A DNA stretch of 64,000 bases from Modestobacter sp. L9-4 (GTDB taxonomy: Bacteria; Actinomycetota; Actinomycetes; Mycobacteriales; Geodermatophilaceae): positions 3,286,001-3,350,000 of the forward strand of contig NZ_CP077800.1 in NCBI RefSeq assembly GCF_019112525.1, read 5' to 3'. Each line of letters opens with the position of its first letter. Within the stretch, counting starts at the first letter, position 1. The notes beneath the pieces were generated by a model. That model saw only the letters and a list, made by a program, of their open reading frames with translations, made no database searches and had not been told where the DNA came from. Made by a program: the position numbers and the translations under genes. This document shows, piece after piece, positions 26,149-35,008 of this stretch.

Positions 26149-26795
26149 TCGCCGAGGACGACGCCCTGCTGCGCGAGGGCCTGGCGCTGCTGCTGCGCGC
26201 CGAGGGCCTCGACGTCGTGGCCACCGCCGCGACCCCGGCGGAGTTCCTCACCGTGCTGGACGACCACCGCCCCGACGTCGCGATCGTCGACGTCCGCATG
26301 CCGCCCACGCACACCGACGAGGGCATCGTCGCCGCGGTCGAGGCACGCCGCCGCCGGCCCGACCTGGCGGTGCTCGTGCTGTCGGCCTACGTCGAGCAGT
26401 CCTTCGCCACCGAACTGCTGGCCGGGGGAGCGGCCCGGCTGGGCTACCTGCTCAAGGAGCGGGTGGGCCGGGTGGAGGAGTTCCTCGGCGCGCTGAACCG
26501 GGTGGCCGGCGGCGGGACGGCGATCGACCCGGAGGTGGTCGCCCAGCTGTTCGCCCGCACCCGGCACGACGAGCGGCTGGACCGGCTCAGCCCCCGGGAG
26601 CGCGAGGTGCTGGCGCTGATGGCCGAGGGGCTGGGCAACACCGCGATCGGTGAGCGGCTGGTGGTGACCGACGGGGCGGTGCACAAGCACATCCGCAGCA
26701 TCTTCGCCAAGCTCGACCTGCCCCCCGACGACAGCGCCGACCGCCGCGTCACCGCCGTCCTCCGCTACCTCGACGACGTCCGGCTCCGGGCCTAG
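26136..26795 (+). CDS. NarL/LuxR-type response regulator
   Basis: 219 residues. Receiver domain with the acidic pocket (EDD at 7-9) and phosphorylatable Asp52 in IVDVRMPP, then a LuxR helix-turn-helix (LSPREREVLALMAEGLGNTAIGERL...DGAVHKHIRSIFAKL). Partner of the overlapping kinase gene. Its stop codon TAG shares the palindrome CTAG with the stop of the convergent serine hydrolase gene (3' ends overlap by 4 bp). Confidence 0.95.
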   Translation: MRIVIAEDDALLREGLALLLRAEGLDVVATAATPAEFLTVLDDHRPDVAIVDVRMPPTHTDEGIVAAVEARRRRPDLAVLVLSAYVEQSFATELLAGGAARLGYLLKERVGRVEEFLGALNRVAGGGTAIDPEVVAQLFARTRHDERLDRLSPREREVLALMAEGLGNTAIGERLVVTDGAVHKHIRSIFAKLDLPPDDSADRRVTAVLRYLDDVRLRA

Positions 26796-27967
26796 CCGCA
26801 GAGGGCGGCGTCCACGGCGTCCTCGACGTCGGTGACGCCCTGGAGCTCCGTCGGCAGGGCGGTGACGGCGACGAACGCGCCGCGGCCGTCGGTGGTCACC
26901 GCGCTGCGGGTCTCGGCGCCGGGGATGTCACCGCCGTGGGTCCAGGCGGTGCCGCCGCAGCTGAGCGTGAAGGTCTGCAGCCCCAGGCCGTAGGACTCGT
27001 TGCCGCGCGGGGTCGCGGTCGGTGCCGGGACGGTGGTCTCCATCTGCACGAGCAGCTCGGGGCTCAGCAGGTCGCCGTCCACCAGGGCGGTGGAGAAGTC
27101 GAGCATGTCGCGCGGCGTGGACACCAGCTGCCCGGCCGCCCAGCCGAACGAGGGGTCCTGCACGGTCACGTCGGCCCACGGCTCGTCGGGGTGGGTGCGG
27201 TAATAGCCGTGCGGGTGCTCGCCGCGCAGCTCCTGCTCGCCCTCGTGCGGCCAGTAGGTGTCGTCCAGCCCGAGCGGCGTGATGATCCGGGTGGTGATCT
27301 CCTCGCCGATCGGGCGGCCGGTGACTGCCTGCACGAGCAGCCCGGCGACGATGTAGTTGGTGTTGCTGTACTCCCAGCTGGTGCCGGGGGCGAACAGCGC
27401 CGGGCGGGGGAGCGCGATGTCCAGCAGCTGGCGCGGTTCGACGTAGCGGTGCTGGGCGGCGATGTAGTCGGTGATCAGCACGTCGTCGTAGTCGGGCAGG
27501 CCGCTGGTGTGCTGCAGCAGCTGGCGCACGGTGATCTCCCGGCCGTCGCCGCCCGCCCCGCGCACGAGCCCGGGCAGGTACGTCTCGACCGGTGCGTCCA
27601 GGTCCACCCTGCCCTCGCCCACCAGCTGCAGGACGACGGTGGCGGTGAAGGTCTTGGTGTTGCTGGCGATGCGCACCTGGCCGTTCACCGGCACCGGCGC
27701 ACCGGTGGCGAGGTCGCCGACGCCGGCGGTGTAGTCGCGCAGGCCGTGCTCGTCGCGCACCACCGCGAGCACGCCGGGGAAGCCGCTCTCGGTGACCAGG
27801 GCGTCGAGCTCGGTCTGGACGCTGTCGCGCTGGTGTGCCGGGGGCGGCCCGCCGGCCTCGGCCGGGGTGCTCACCGCGCTGGCGCCGATGCCGGTGACGG
27901 CGGCTGTGGTCACCAGGAGGGCGCCCCAGCTGCGGCGGGAACGGGGGGTGCGGGTGGAGGCGGTCAC
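26792..27967 (-). CDS. Exported serine hydrolase (class C beta-lactamase / DD-peptidase family)
   Basis: 391 residues. Signal peptide with an Arg-rich start and hydrophobic core (WGALLVTTAAVTGIGASAV, likely cut after AEA). Catalytic SxxK is Ser102-Asn-Thr-Lys105; YSN (in WEYSNTNY) and HGG (THGGDIPG) complete the penicillin-binding-fold triad. These enzymes act as D-alanyl-D-alanine carboxypeptidases or esterases; beta-lactam hydrolysis is not shown. Start: GTG at 27967 has GAGGAG eight bases upstream, better than the in-frame GTG at 27982. Preceded in the direction of transcription by the fasciclin terminator. Confidence 0.9.
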   Translation of the reverse strand: MTASTRTPRSRRSWGALLVTTAAVTGIGASAVSTPAEAGGPPPAHQRDSVQTELDALVTESGFPGVLAVVRDEHGLRDYTAGVGDLATGAPVPVNGQVRIASNTKTFTATVVLQLVGEGRVDLDAPVETYLPGLVRGAGGDGREITVRQLLQHTSGLPDYDDVLITDYIAAQHRYVEPRQLLDIALPRPALFAPGTSWEYSNTNYIVAGLLVQAVTGRPIGEEITTRIITPLGLDDTYWPHEGEQELRGEHPHGYYRTHPDEPWADVTVQDPSFGWAAGQLVSTPRDMLDFSTALVDGDLLSPELLVQMETTVPAPTATPRGNESYGLGLQTFTLSCGGTAWTHGGDIPGAETRSAVTTDGRGAFVAVTALPTELQGVTDVEDAVDAALCG

Positions 27968-28107
27968 GGGAGTGCTCCTCACGGAGGGGGTGCGGACTCC
28001 TCGAGCCTGGTCGCGCCGGCCGGTCCGATCGATCCCCCAGGCGGGCCGGTCGCGGTGGCCCAGGCGCCACCTCGCCGGTCGGGGGAGCCCGACCGCCCCC
28101 GGACGGC

Positions 28108-28144
28108 CGAGAGCCCGGCAGGTCGGTGACCTGCCGGGCTCTCG
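28108..28144 (-). terminator. Terminator hairpin after the fasciclin gene
   Basis: 17-bp perfect arms CGAGAGCCCGGCAGGTC / GACCTGCCGGGCTCTCG with loop GGT, 12 bp behind the fasciclin stop codon. Confidence 0.8.
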
Positions 28145-28156
28145 TGCACTGCTGGA

Positions 28157-28891
28157 TCAGGCGGCCGGGGCCAGGACCTGGTCGATGATGTAGACGGTGG
28201 CGTTGGCGGTCTGCACGTTGCCGCAGATGACCTTGGCGTCCATGGCCTTGGTGGGGTCGATGCCCTCGAGGACCGTGTCGGCGGCGGCGACGGAGAAGTT
28301 CTCGCCGGAGCCGGTGATGGTGACCTCGTCACCGGCGAGCGTCATGTGCTTGCCGGCCAGCTGCTCCGGGGTCAGGCGACCCGCGATGACGTGGTGGGTG
28401 AGGACCTTGGTCAGCATGGCCTTGTCGGCCAGCAGGCCGTTCAGGGCGTCGCCGGGGACGGCCGCGAACGCCGGGTCGGCCGGGGCCAGCACGGTGATGT
28501 CCTTGGCGCCGTTCAGGGTGTCGCCGAGGCCGGCGGCGGTGACCGCCTTGACCAGGGTGGACAGCACCGGGTTGTTGCTGGCGGCGGTGGCGACCGGGTC
28601 GGCCGTCATGCCGGAGAAGGAGCCGGCACCGGAGGCCGGGACGGCGGAGCAGCCGGCACCGAAGGGCTCGGCGTCAGCGGCGGAGGCGCTGCTGCTGCTC
28701 ATCGGGGCCTTGCTGGCGCTCGTCATGGGGGCGGAGCTGCTGGAGCCGCCCGTCATGCCGGCGGCGGCGCTGTTGGCCGCGGAGGTGGCGCTGGAGGCAG
28801 CGTCGTCCGAGCCGCCACAGGCGCTCATGGACAGGGCCAGGCCGGACACGGCGGTGATCATGACGCCGCGGGTGAGAAGGGTGCTCTTCAC
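28157..28891 (-). CDS. Fasciclin-domain (FAS1) lipoprotein, MPT83-like
   Basis: 244 residues. Signal peptide with lipobox SMSAC, then a Ser/Ala/Met-rich linker (about 25-75) and one FAS1 domain (about 85-244: NPVLSTLVKAVTAAGL, ITVLAPADPAFAAV, LTHHVIAGRL, VYIIDQVL). Matches mycobacterial MPT70/MPT83 in design; these are cell-surface adhesion-type proteins. The GTG start has GAGGAG upstream. It is downstream of the molybdopterin oxidoreductase gene on the same strand (163-bp gap), a pairing seen repeatedly in actinobacteria and often tied to SigK/RskA control; no sigma factor is in this window. Confidence 0.9.
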   Translation of the reverse strand: MKSTLLTRGVMITAVSGLALSMSACGGSDDAASSATSAANSAAAGMTGGSSSSAPMTSASKAPMSSSSASAADAEPFGAGCSAVPASGAGSFSGMTADPVATAASNNPVLSTLVKAVTAAGLGDTLNGAKDITVLAPADPAFAAVPGDALNGLLADKAMLTKVLTHHVIAGRLTPEQLAGKHMTLAGDEVTITGSGENFSVAAADTVLEGIDPTKAMDAKVICGNVQTANATVYIIDQVLAPAA

Positions 28892-29054
28892 GGTGGTGCT
28901 CCTCGTCAGTCGTGCGACGGCGGGGACACGGCCGTCGCGGGGGTGGTGCGACCGGGCGCAGGGAGCGGCCGGTACGTCCCCGGCGGGTGCCGGGGACGAG
29001 GTCTGGGTGGGGGTCGTCAACAGGTGTTCGTTGTGTACGACCGATCCGGATGCG

Positions 29055-30767
29055 TCAGGCGGCGATGACCACGATCTGGTGCCAGCCGCTGGAGCCGTTG
29101 GGGAAGGGGGTGGCGCGGGCGTCGGTCTGCAGCTCGCCGTCCTTGCTGGTGGCGCGGACGGCGATGGTGTGCGAACCGGGGGCGAAGTCGAAGGGCAGCA
29201 CCCACTGGCGCCACAGGTCGGCGTCCAGCTCGGGGGAGAGCTGGGCCGGGGTCCAGGCGCCGCCGTCGACCTGCACCTCGACCAGGGCGATGCCCCGGGT
29301 CTGGGCCCAGGCGACACCGGCGATGGCGCGCTGGCCGGCGGGGAACTGGCGCAGCGGGGCCGGGGTGTCGATCCGGGAGGCGACCTTGATCGGCCCCTGG
29401 GCCGCCCAGTCGCGCTCGGTCCAGTAGGCGTCGAAGGCGCTGTAGGTGCTCGCCTCGATGCTGGTCAGCCACTTGCAGGCCGAGACGTAGCCGTACAGGC
29501 CCGGGATCAGCATGCGCACCGGGAAGCCGTGCTCGACCGGCAGCGGCTCGCCGTTCATGCCGATGGCCAGCATGGCGTCGGGCACGTCGAGGGCCGAGCG
29601 GGTCGGGGCGCCGATGGTCATGCCGTCGACCGAGCGGCAGACCAGCTGGTCGCTGGCGCCCTCGCGGATGCCGTTCTCCCGCAGGAAGGCGCCCAGCGGG
29701 ACGCCCAGCCAGCGGGCGGTGCCGGCGAGCCCGCCGCCGACCTCGTTGGAGACGCAGGTGAGCGTGATGTCCCGCTCGATGAGGTCGCTGCGGCCCAGCA
29801 GGTCGTCGAGGGAGTAGGTGCGCGGGGTGTCGAACATCCCGGTGGTCTCCAGCGCGTACTCCGCGGGGCGGATCTGCGGCACGGTGATCGCGGTGTCCAC
29901 GCGGTAGAAGTCGCTGTTGGCGGTGAACAGCGGGGTCAGCCCCTCGACGCCGCCGGCCAGGTCGGCACCGGCCGGGAGCACCGGGGCCGGCGAGGCCGGG
30001 GTGGGCAGGGCGAGGTCGGCCCGGGCGCCGGCGACGTCGAAGCGGCGCTGCAGCAGCCGGCCACCACCACCGGCGACCGCGGTCACGCCGACGGCCGCGC
30101 CGCTGGCGATGAGGAAGCGGCGGCGGTCGACCGCGGTGCCCTTGCGGTCACCGGAGCCGAGGGTCTCGCGCACCTTGCCCAGCACGCCGCCGTCGGCCGG
30201 GGCGTCACGGTGGGCGCCGTCGTGCGGCAGGCCGTCGTCGTGGCGGGCGTCGATGGAGGCGGTGCGGGCAGTGGGAAGGGTCAGCGGCCGCAGCAGGGCC
30301 AGCAGCGCCACGATGCCGACGACCGCGCCGATCAGCGAGGGCACCGCGTCGAACAGGCCACCGGCGGGGCGGGTGATCGCCGCGACGACGCCGACCACGC
30401 CGAAGAGGGCGATGCCGGCCACGCCGAGGCGTCGGTTGGCCAGCCCGACCAGCCCGATGACGAGGGCGTAGACCGCGATGATGATCAGCGTCCCGACGAC
30501 CAGGGCGATCTTGTCGTTCTGGCCGAAGGTGCGGATCGCGAACTGCTTGACCGACTCGGGGGTGAGCGTGATAGCCGCGTTGCCCACCGCGATGACCGGC
30601 GAGGACGCCGCACCGATGAGGCCGGCGAAGAGCTCGGCGACCCCGAGGGCGACGGCGGCGGCGAGCAGTCCGGCGAGCGCAGCCAGCAGGCGGCGGACGC
30701 CCCGGCCGGCCGTCGGCGCGCTGTGGTGGCCTCCGGTGGGGGCCACGGGCTGCTCGATGGTGGTCAC
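29055..30767 (-). CDS. Membrane-anchored molybdopterin-dependent oxidoreductase (sulfite-oxidase fold)
   Basis: About 570 residues. The N-terminal 150 residues carry roughly four membrane spans. A Tat-like motif then precedes a further hydrophobic segment (DRRRFLIASGAAVGVTAVAG), followed by the sulfite-oxidase-type domain: NSDFYRVDTA, the molybdenum-ligand Cys338 in LTCVSNEVGGG, GFPVRMLIPGLYGYVSACKWL, and a C-terminal Ig-like dimerisation domain. The catalytic part should face outside the membrane. Substrate unknown; methionine-sulfoxide reduction (MsrP-like) or sulfite oxidation are options. GTG at 30767 chosen; an in-frame GTG at 30803 is possible. Confidence 0.9.
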   Translation of the reverse strand: MTTIEQPVAPTGGHHSAPTAGRGVRRLLAALAGLLAAAVALGVAELFAGLIGAASSPVIAVGNAAITLTPESVKQFAIRTFGQNDKIALVVGTLIIIAVYALVIGLVGLANRRLGVAGIALFGVVGVVAAITRPAGGLFDAVPSLIGAVVGIVALLALLRPLTLPTARTASIDARHDDGLPHDGAHRDAPADGGVLGKVRETLGSGDRKGTAVDRRRFLIASGAAVGVTAVAGGGGRLLQRRFDVAGARADLALPTPASPAPVLPAGADLAGGVEGLTPLFTANSDFYRVDTAITVPQIRPAEYALETTGMFDTPRTYSLDDLLGRSDLIERDITLTCVSNEVGGGLAGTARWLGVPLGAFLRENGIREGASDQLVCRSVDGMTIGAPTRSALDVPDAMLAIGMNGEPLPVEHGFPVRMLIPGLYGYVSACKWLTSIEASTYSAFDAYWTERDWAAQGPIKVASRIDTPAPLRQFPAGQRAIAGVAWAQTRGIALVEVQVDGGAWTPAQLSPELDADLWRQWVLPFDFAPGSHTIAVRATSKDGELQTDARATPFPNGSSGWHQIVVIAA

Positions 30768-30889
30768 GAAGAGTCTTCGGAGCGTCACTGCCGAACGGTT
30801 CACCCCGGTTCAGGAAGTCCGGGAGACCCCCGTCACGTCCCTGCCGGCCTCCGTTCGTGGAGTCCGCCGAGCAGCGGTAGACAGGGGAC

Positions 30890-31891
30890 ATGGAGTTCCG
30901 ACACCTGGGCCACAGCGGCCTCAAGATCAGTGAGATCACCTACGGCAACTGGATCACCCACGGCGGTCAGGTCGAGGCCGACGCCGCGATCGCCTGCGTG
31001 CGGGCCGCGCTCGACGCCGGCATCACCACCTTCGACACCGCCGACGTCTACGCCGGGGGCCGCGCCGAGACGGTGCTGGGCCAGGCGCTGGCCGGCGAGC
31101 GCCGCAGCGGCATCGAGATCTTCAGCAAGGTCTACTGGCCGACCGGCCCCGGCGCCAACGACCGCGGCCTGTCCCGCAAGCACGTCCTGGAGTCGATCGA
31201 CGCCTCGCTGACGCGGCTGGGCACCGACTACCTGGACCTCTACCAGGCGCACCGCTACGACTACGAGACGCCGCTGGAGGAGACGATGCTCGCCTTCGCC
31301 GACGTCGTCCGCAGCGGCAAGGCCCTCTACATCGGCGTCTCCGAGTGGCGTGCCGACGAGATCCGCGCCGGCAAGGCGCTGGCCGACGAGCTGAAGATCC
31401 CGCTGGTGTCCAACCAGCCGCAGTACTCCGCGCTGCACCGGGTCATCGAGGCCGAGGTCATCCCGGCCAGCCGCGAGCTCGGCATCAGCCAGATCGTGTT
31501 CTCCCCGATCGCGCAGGGCGTGCTCACCGGCAAGTACCAGCCCGGTGCCGAGCCGCCGGCGGGCTCGCGGGCCACCGACACCAAGGGCGGCGGGGCGAAC
31601 ATGATCGCCCGGCTGATGGACGACGAGGTCCTCACCCGCGTGCAGGAGCTCAAGCCCATCGCCGACGAGCTGGGCATGTCGATGGCCACCCTGGCCGTCG
31701 CGTGGGTCCTGCAGGAGGAGAACGTGGCGGCGGCGATCATCGGCGCCAGTCGGCCCGAGCAGGTCACAGACAACGTCAAGGCCTCCGGTGTGACGCTGGA
31801 CGCCGAGGTCAAGGCCCGCATCGACGAGGTGCTGGCGCCGGTGGCGGTCACCGACCCGGAGCTGACCAAGAGCCCCGACCCGCGTCCCTGA
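30890..31891 (+). CDS. Aldo/keto reductase
   Basis: 333-residue NADPH-dependent oxidoreductase, (beta/alpha)8 barrel. The catalytic tetrad Asp49, Tyr54, Lys80, His121 is complete (FDTADVYAGG, EIFSKV, YQAHRYD). The C-terminal AAIIGASRPEQVTDNVKA is the coenzyme-binding end. It is closest in pattern to the Kv-beta/YghZ branch. Substrate unknown. ATG start. Divergent from the molybdopterin oxidoreductase gene and followed by a strong terminator. Confidence 0.93.
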   Translation: MEFRHLGHSGLKISEITYGNWITHGGQVEADAAIACVRAALDAGITTFDTADVYAGGRAETVLGQALAGERRSGIEIFSKVYWPTGPGANDRGLSRKHVLESIDASLTRLGTDYLDLYQAHRYDYETPLEETMLAFADVVRSGKALYIGVSEWRADEIRAGKALADELKIPLVSNQPQYSALHRVIEAEVIPASRELGISQIVFSPIAQGVLTGKYQPGAEPPAGSRATDTKGGGANMIARLMDDEVLTRVQELKPIADELGMSMATLAVAWVLQEENVAAAIIGASRPEQVTDNVKASGVTLDAEVKARIDEVLAPVAVTDPELTKSPDPRP

Positions 31892-31898
31892 CGCACCC

Positions 31899-31932
31899 GC
31901 GCCGGGGGTCCTCCGTGGAGGGCCCCCGGCGC
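31899..31932. terminator. Bidirectional terminator hairpin
   Basis: GCGCCGGGGG(T)CCTCC / GGAGG(G)CCCCCGGCGC hairpin between the convergent aldo/keto reductase (+) and GH63-like (-) genes. Confidence 0.75.
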
Positions 31933-31939
31933 CGTCGGG

Positions 31940-33439
31940 TCAGGGGGTGCGGGGGATCTCCGGGGTCGTCGCCGGGCCGCGGGTGCGGGTCGGGCGCCGG
32001 CCGGCCAGGTGGTCGGCGCGCTGGGCCGGGGTGATCCGCGGCAGCTCGCTGGTCAGCCAGCGCACCGGACGGCGCTGCGCCGGGCGCCGGGCGGCGAGGA
32101 AGTCGAGCGCGATCGCCGCCGTCCAGGACTGGTCGCGGCTGCCCAGGTTCTCCCCGGTGACCGGGTTGTAGTACTCGGCGAAGTCGCAGTCCACCAGCTG
32201 CGACAGCCCGGCCAGCCGCAGCTGGTTGGCCGCCTCGGGCTCGCCGGAGCGGTTCAGCGCCCAGGCCATCAACCAGTTGAGCACCGGCCACTGCGGCCCC
32301 CGCCAGTACGTCTGCGGGCGGAAGTCCGGCGAGGCCGGGGAGACCGAGGGCACGACCGGCCAGCGCAGCCGGGAGTTGCCGCACCAGCGCGGGCCCAGCA
32401 GCAGGTCGCGCTGCCGGCGGGTGAGCGCCTCGTCGCCACCGCAGATCAGCGGCGCGAACCCGGCGGCGCTCTCGACGTCCAGCCAGGAGCCGGTGCGCAG
32501 GTCCAGGTCGCGCGCCAGCCCGGTCTCGGGGTTGACCGAGCGCAGCACACCGGTGCGGAACCTGCGGGCGATGGCCCGGGACTGCTCCACCCCGCCGGAC
32601 GCCCCGCCGCCGATGCCGAGCTCCTCGCCCATGTCGGCGAGCAGGTCGCTGGCCGCGGCCAGCAGCGCGGAGACCAGCACGTCGCCCATCACGAAGTCAC
32701 CGGTCGCGCGGTAGACCGCGTCGTCGTAGCGGGCGCGCACCTTCTGCTCCAGCAGCCAGAGGTACTTCGCGTACTCGGCGTCGCTGGGCCGCTGGGAGGG
32801 GTCGGCGACGTGGGCCAAGTCCGCGCGCACGAACGGCGGCATGTCCGGCTGGGGGTGCACGGCGGCGTAGGCGGCGTCCCAGCGCGGGGAGTCGTCCATG
32901 CCGGACTCCCAGCCGTGGTGGATCTCCACCAGGCCGTAGGAGTACGGGTCGCGCGCGGTGGCGAGGTAGGAGTGCCAGGCCAGCCAGGAGTCGAAGGTCT
33001 CCCGCACGAACTCCTCGGCCAGCTCCAGGTCCGCCCCGCCCTTGCGCCGGGCGTCGTGCAGGATCCGGGACAGCGCGATCACGTGGATCGGCGGCTGGCA
33101 GATGCCCGAGGTGAGCACCCCGGCCGGGCGGGCCGCGGCCACCTGGGTGCGCCAGCGCTCCGGACCGGGGAAGTAGTCGCTGGGGGAGTGGAACAGGATG
33201 TGCGGGATCATCCCGGTCGCCCACTGCCCCGACAGCAGGCTGCGCAGCTCGCCCAGCGCGCGCGGCACCGAGACCGTGGCGATGCCCAGGGCCACGAACC
33301 CGGCGTCCCAGCTCCACATGTGCGGGTAGAGGGTCGGCGAGGCCACGGTGAACGCCCCGCGGTCGTTGGCCTTGAGCACGTACCCGGCGCGGCCGGACAT
33401 CAGCCCGATCTCGACCGCGCTGGGCTGGGAGACCGTCAT
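31940..33439 (-). CDS. GH63/MGH1-like hydrolase, probable glucosylglycerate hydrolase
   Basis: 499 residues, (alpha/alpha)6-barrel glycosidase. Family motifs: YPHMWSWDAGFVALG near the start, HHGWESGMDDSPRWD in the middle and QTYWRGPQWPVLNWLM late, which carry the acidic catalytic residues. This pattern matches the bacterial GH63 group that includes mannosylglycerate hydrolases and the actinobacterial glucosylglycerate hydrolase, which frees glucose and glycerate from the stored osmolyte. Specificity is inferred. ATG start; ribosome-binding purines are distant. An amino-acid permease follows the same direction upstream. Confidence 0.82.
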   Translation of the reverse strand: MTVSQPSAVEIGLMSGRAGYVLKANDRGAFTVASPTLYPHMWSWDAGFVALGIATVSVPRALGELRSLLSGQWATGMIPHILFHSPSDYFPGPERWRTQVAAARPAGVLTSGICQPPIHVIALSRILHDARRKGGADLELAEEFVRETFDSWLAWHSYLATARDPYSYGLVEIHHGWESGMDDSPRWDAAYAAVHPQPDMPPFVRADLAHVADPSQRPSDAEYAKYLWLLEQKVRARYDDAVYRATGDFVMGDVLVSALLAAASDLLADMGEELGIGGGASGGVEQSRAIARRFRTGVLRSVNPETGLARDLDLRTGSWLDVESAAGFAPLICGGDEALTRRQRDLLLGPRWCGNSRLRWPVVPSVSPASPDFRPQTYWRGPQWPVLNWLMAWALNRSGEPEAANQLRLAGLSQLVDCDFAEYYNPVTGENLGSRDQSWTAAIALDFLAARRPAQRRPVRWLTSELPRITPAQRADHLAGRRPTRTRGPATTPEIPRTP

Positions 33440-33564
33440 CTGCTGGTCCGCTTCCTCTCGCCGGTGGTCAGCATCCTCACCCGGGGCGGGGCGGGGACCG
33501 ACGTGCAGCCCGGTGCTGTTACGAGGTGTTCACGTGGGGGTCGTTGACCTCCACGAGACCAGTC

Positions 33565-34926
33565 TCAGCCCGCGGTGACGTGCTCGCCCGTCCGGGTCCG
33601 GTCGCCGCCCCACCACGGGGCCTGGGCCAGCAGGTAGAGCAGCACGCCGACGGCCAGCAGCACCGCCGACCACAGCCAGGTCGTGGCCTCCTGCTTCCAC
33701 AGCAGCAGCAGGCACGACCCGATCGCCAGCACCGGCACGACCGCCGGGGCGGTGAAGTGGGGGTGCTCCACCCGGTCGCGGCGCAGCACCAGCACGGACA
33801 GGTTGGTGGAGACGAACACCAGCAGGAGCAGCAGGACGACGATGTTGGCCAGCGCCCCGAGGTCGCCGATCAGGGTCAGCGCCATCGCCACGACGGTGGT
33901 CACGACGATGGCCACCCACGGGGTGCGCCGACCGGGCAGCACCGCACCGAGCACCGGGGGCAGCAGCCGCTGCTCGGCCAGCCCGAACACCATCCGGCTG
34001 GCCATGATCATCGTCAGCAGGGCGCCGTTGGCGACGGCGATGAGCGCGATCGCGCTGAACAGCTGGTCCGGGACGCCGAGCCCGGTGGCCCGCACGACCT
34101 CCAGCAGCGGGCCGGTGGAGCCGGCGAGCTCGTCGGTGGGCAGCACGATCGAGGCGACCAGGCCGATGGCCACGTAGACCACGCCGGCGGTGAGCAGCGC
34201 GCCGAACAGCGCCCGCGGGTAGACCCGGCTGACGTCGCGGACCTCCTCGGCGACGTTGGCCGAGGTCTCGAACCCGACGAAGGAGTAGTAGGCCAGGATC
34301 GCCGCGGCCAGCACCGCCGACCCCGCGGAGACGCCCTCGGGGAACTGCACGACCCGGCCGACGTCCCCGTCGCCGCGGCCGAACACGATGGCGCCCAGCA
34401 CGATCACCAGCACCAGCCCGGAGACCTCGATGACGGTCATCACCAGGTTTGCCCGCATCGACTCCTTGATGCCGCGGGCGTTGACCAGCGCGACGACCAG
34501 CAGGAACACGATCGCGGCCGGGACGGCGGGCACGTCGAGGAAGACCGAGAGGTAGTCACCGGCGAAGGCCAGCGCCAGCCCGGCGGCGCTCACGACCCCG
34601 GCGGCGAGCATGCAGTAGCCGACCAGGAAGGAGACCACCGGGCGCTTGAAGGCCCGCTCGGCGAAGACCGCGGAACCACCGGCGCGGGGGTACTTGGTGA
34701 CCAGCTCGGCGTAGCTGGCGGCGGTGAGCAGGGCCAGCAGCAGGGCGACCAGCATCGGCACCCAGATGGCCCCGCCGACCTCACCGGCGATCTCCCCGAC
34801 GAGGGCGTAGATGCCCGCGCCGAGCACGTCCCCGAGGATGAAGACGTACAGCAGCTTGCCGCTGATGGCGCGCTTGAGGGCAGTGCCCTCGGACCGGGCT
34901 GTGGTGTCGCTGTGCTGATCGCTCAC
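33565..34926 (-). CDS. APC-family amino acid permease
   Basis: About 453 residues, 12 membrane spans. N-terminal consensus ISGKLLYVFILGDVLGAGIYALVGE, the PRAGGSAVFAERAF loop (APC motif), and YYSFVGFETSANVAEEVRDVSR in TM6-loop are all typical of the basic/cationic amino acid transporter side. GTG at 34926 preferred over TTG at 34938; neither has a good ribosome-binding site. Possible operon with the GH63 gene downstream (125-bp gap). Substrate not certain. Confidence 0.9.
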   Translation of the reverse strand: MSDQHSDTTARSEGTALKRAISGKLLYVFILGDVLGAGIYALVGEIAGEVGGAIWVPMLVALLLALLTAASYAELVTKYPRAGGSAVFAERAFKRPVVSFLVGYCMLAAGVVSAAGLALAFAGDYLSVFLDVPAVPAAIVFLLVVALVNARGIKESMRANLVMTVIEVSGLVLVIVLGAIVFGRGDGDVGRVVQFPEGVSAGSAVLAAAILAYYSFVGFETSANVAEEVRDVSRVYPRALFGALLTAGVVYVAIGLVASIVLPTDELAGSTGPLLEVVRATGLGVPDQLFSAIALIAVANGALLTMIMASRMVFGLAEQRLLPPVLGAVLPGRRTPWVAIVVTTVVAMALTLIGDLGALANIVVLLLLLVFVSTNLSVLVLRRDRVEHPHFTAPAVVPVLAIGSCLLLLWKQEATTWLWSAVLLAVGVLLYLLAQAPWWGGDRTRTGEHVTAG

Positions 34927-35008
34927 GCGGCGAGTCAACGGCCGTACGGACTCCCCGGCAACTCCAGTGGTGCGCGACCCGGTGGGGCGGGACCGTCCGG
35001 GGAGGGCC

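Noticed and set aside
30798-30817. GTTCACCCCG-GTTCAGGAAG as a PHO box before the molybdopterin oxidoreductase
   Set aside because: Units repeat at 10 bp rather than 11 bp and the second unit is a poor match; location over a possible start codon also argues against it.
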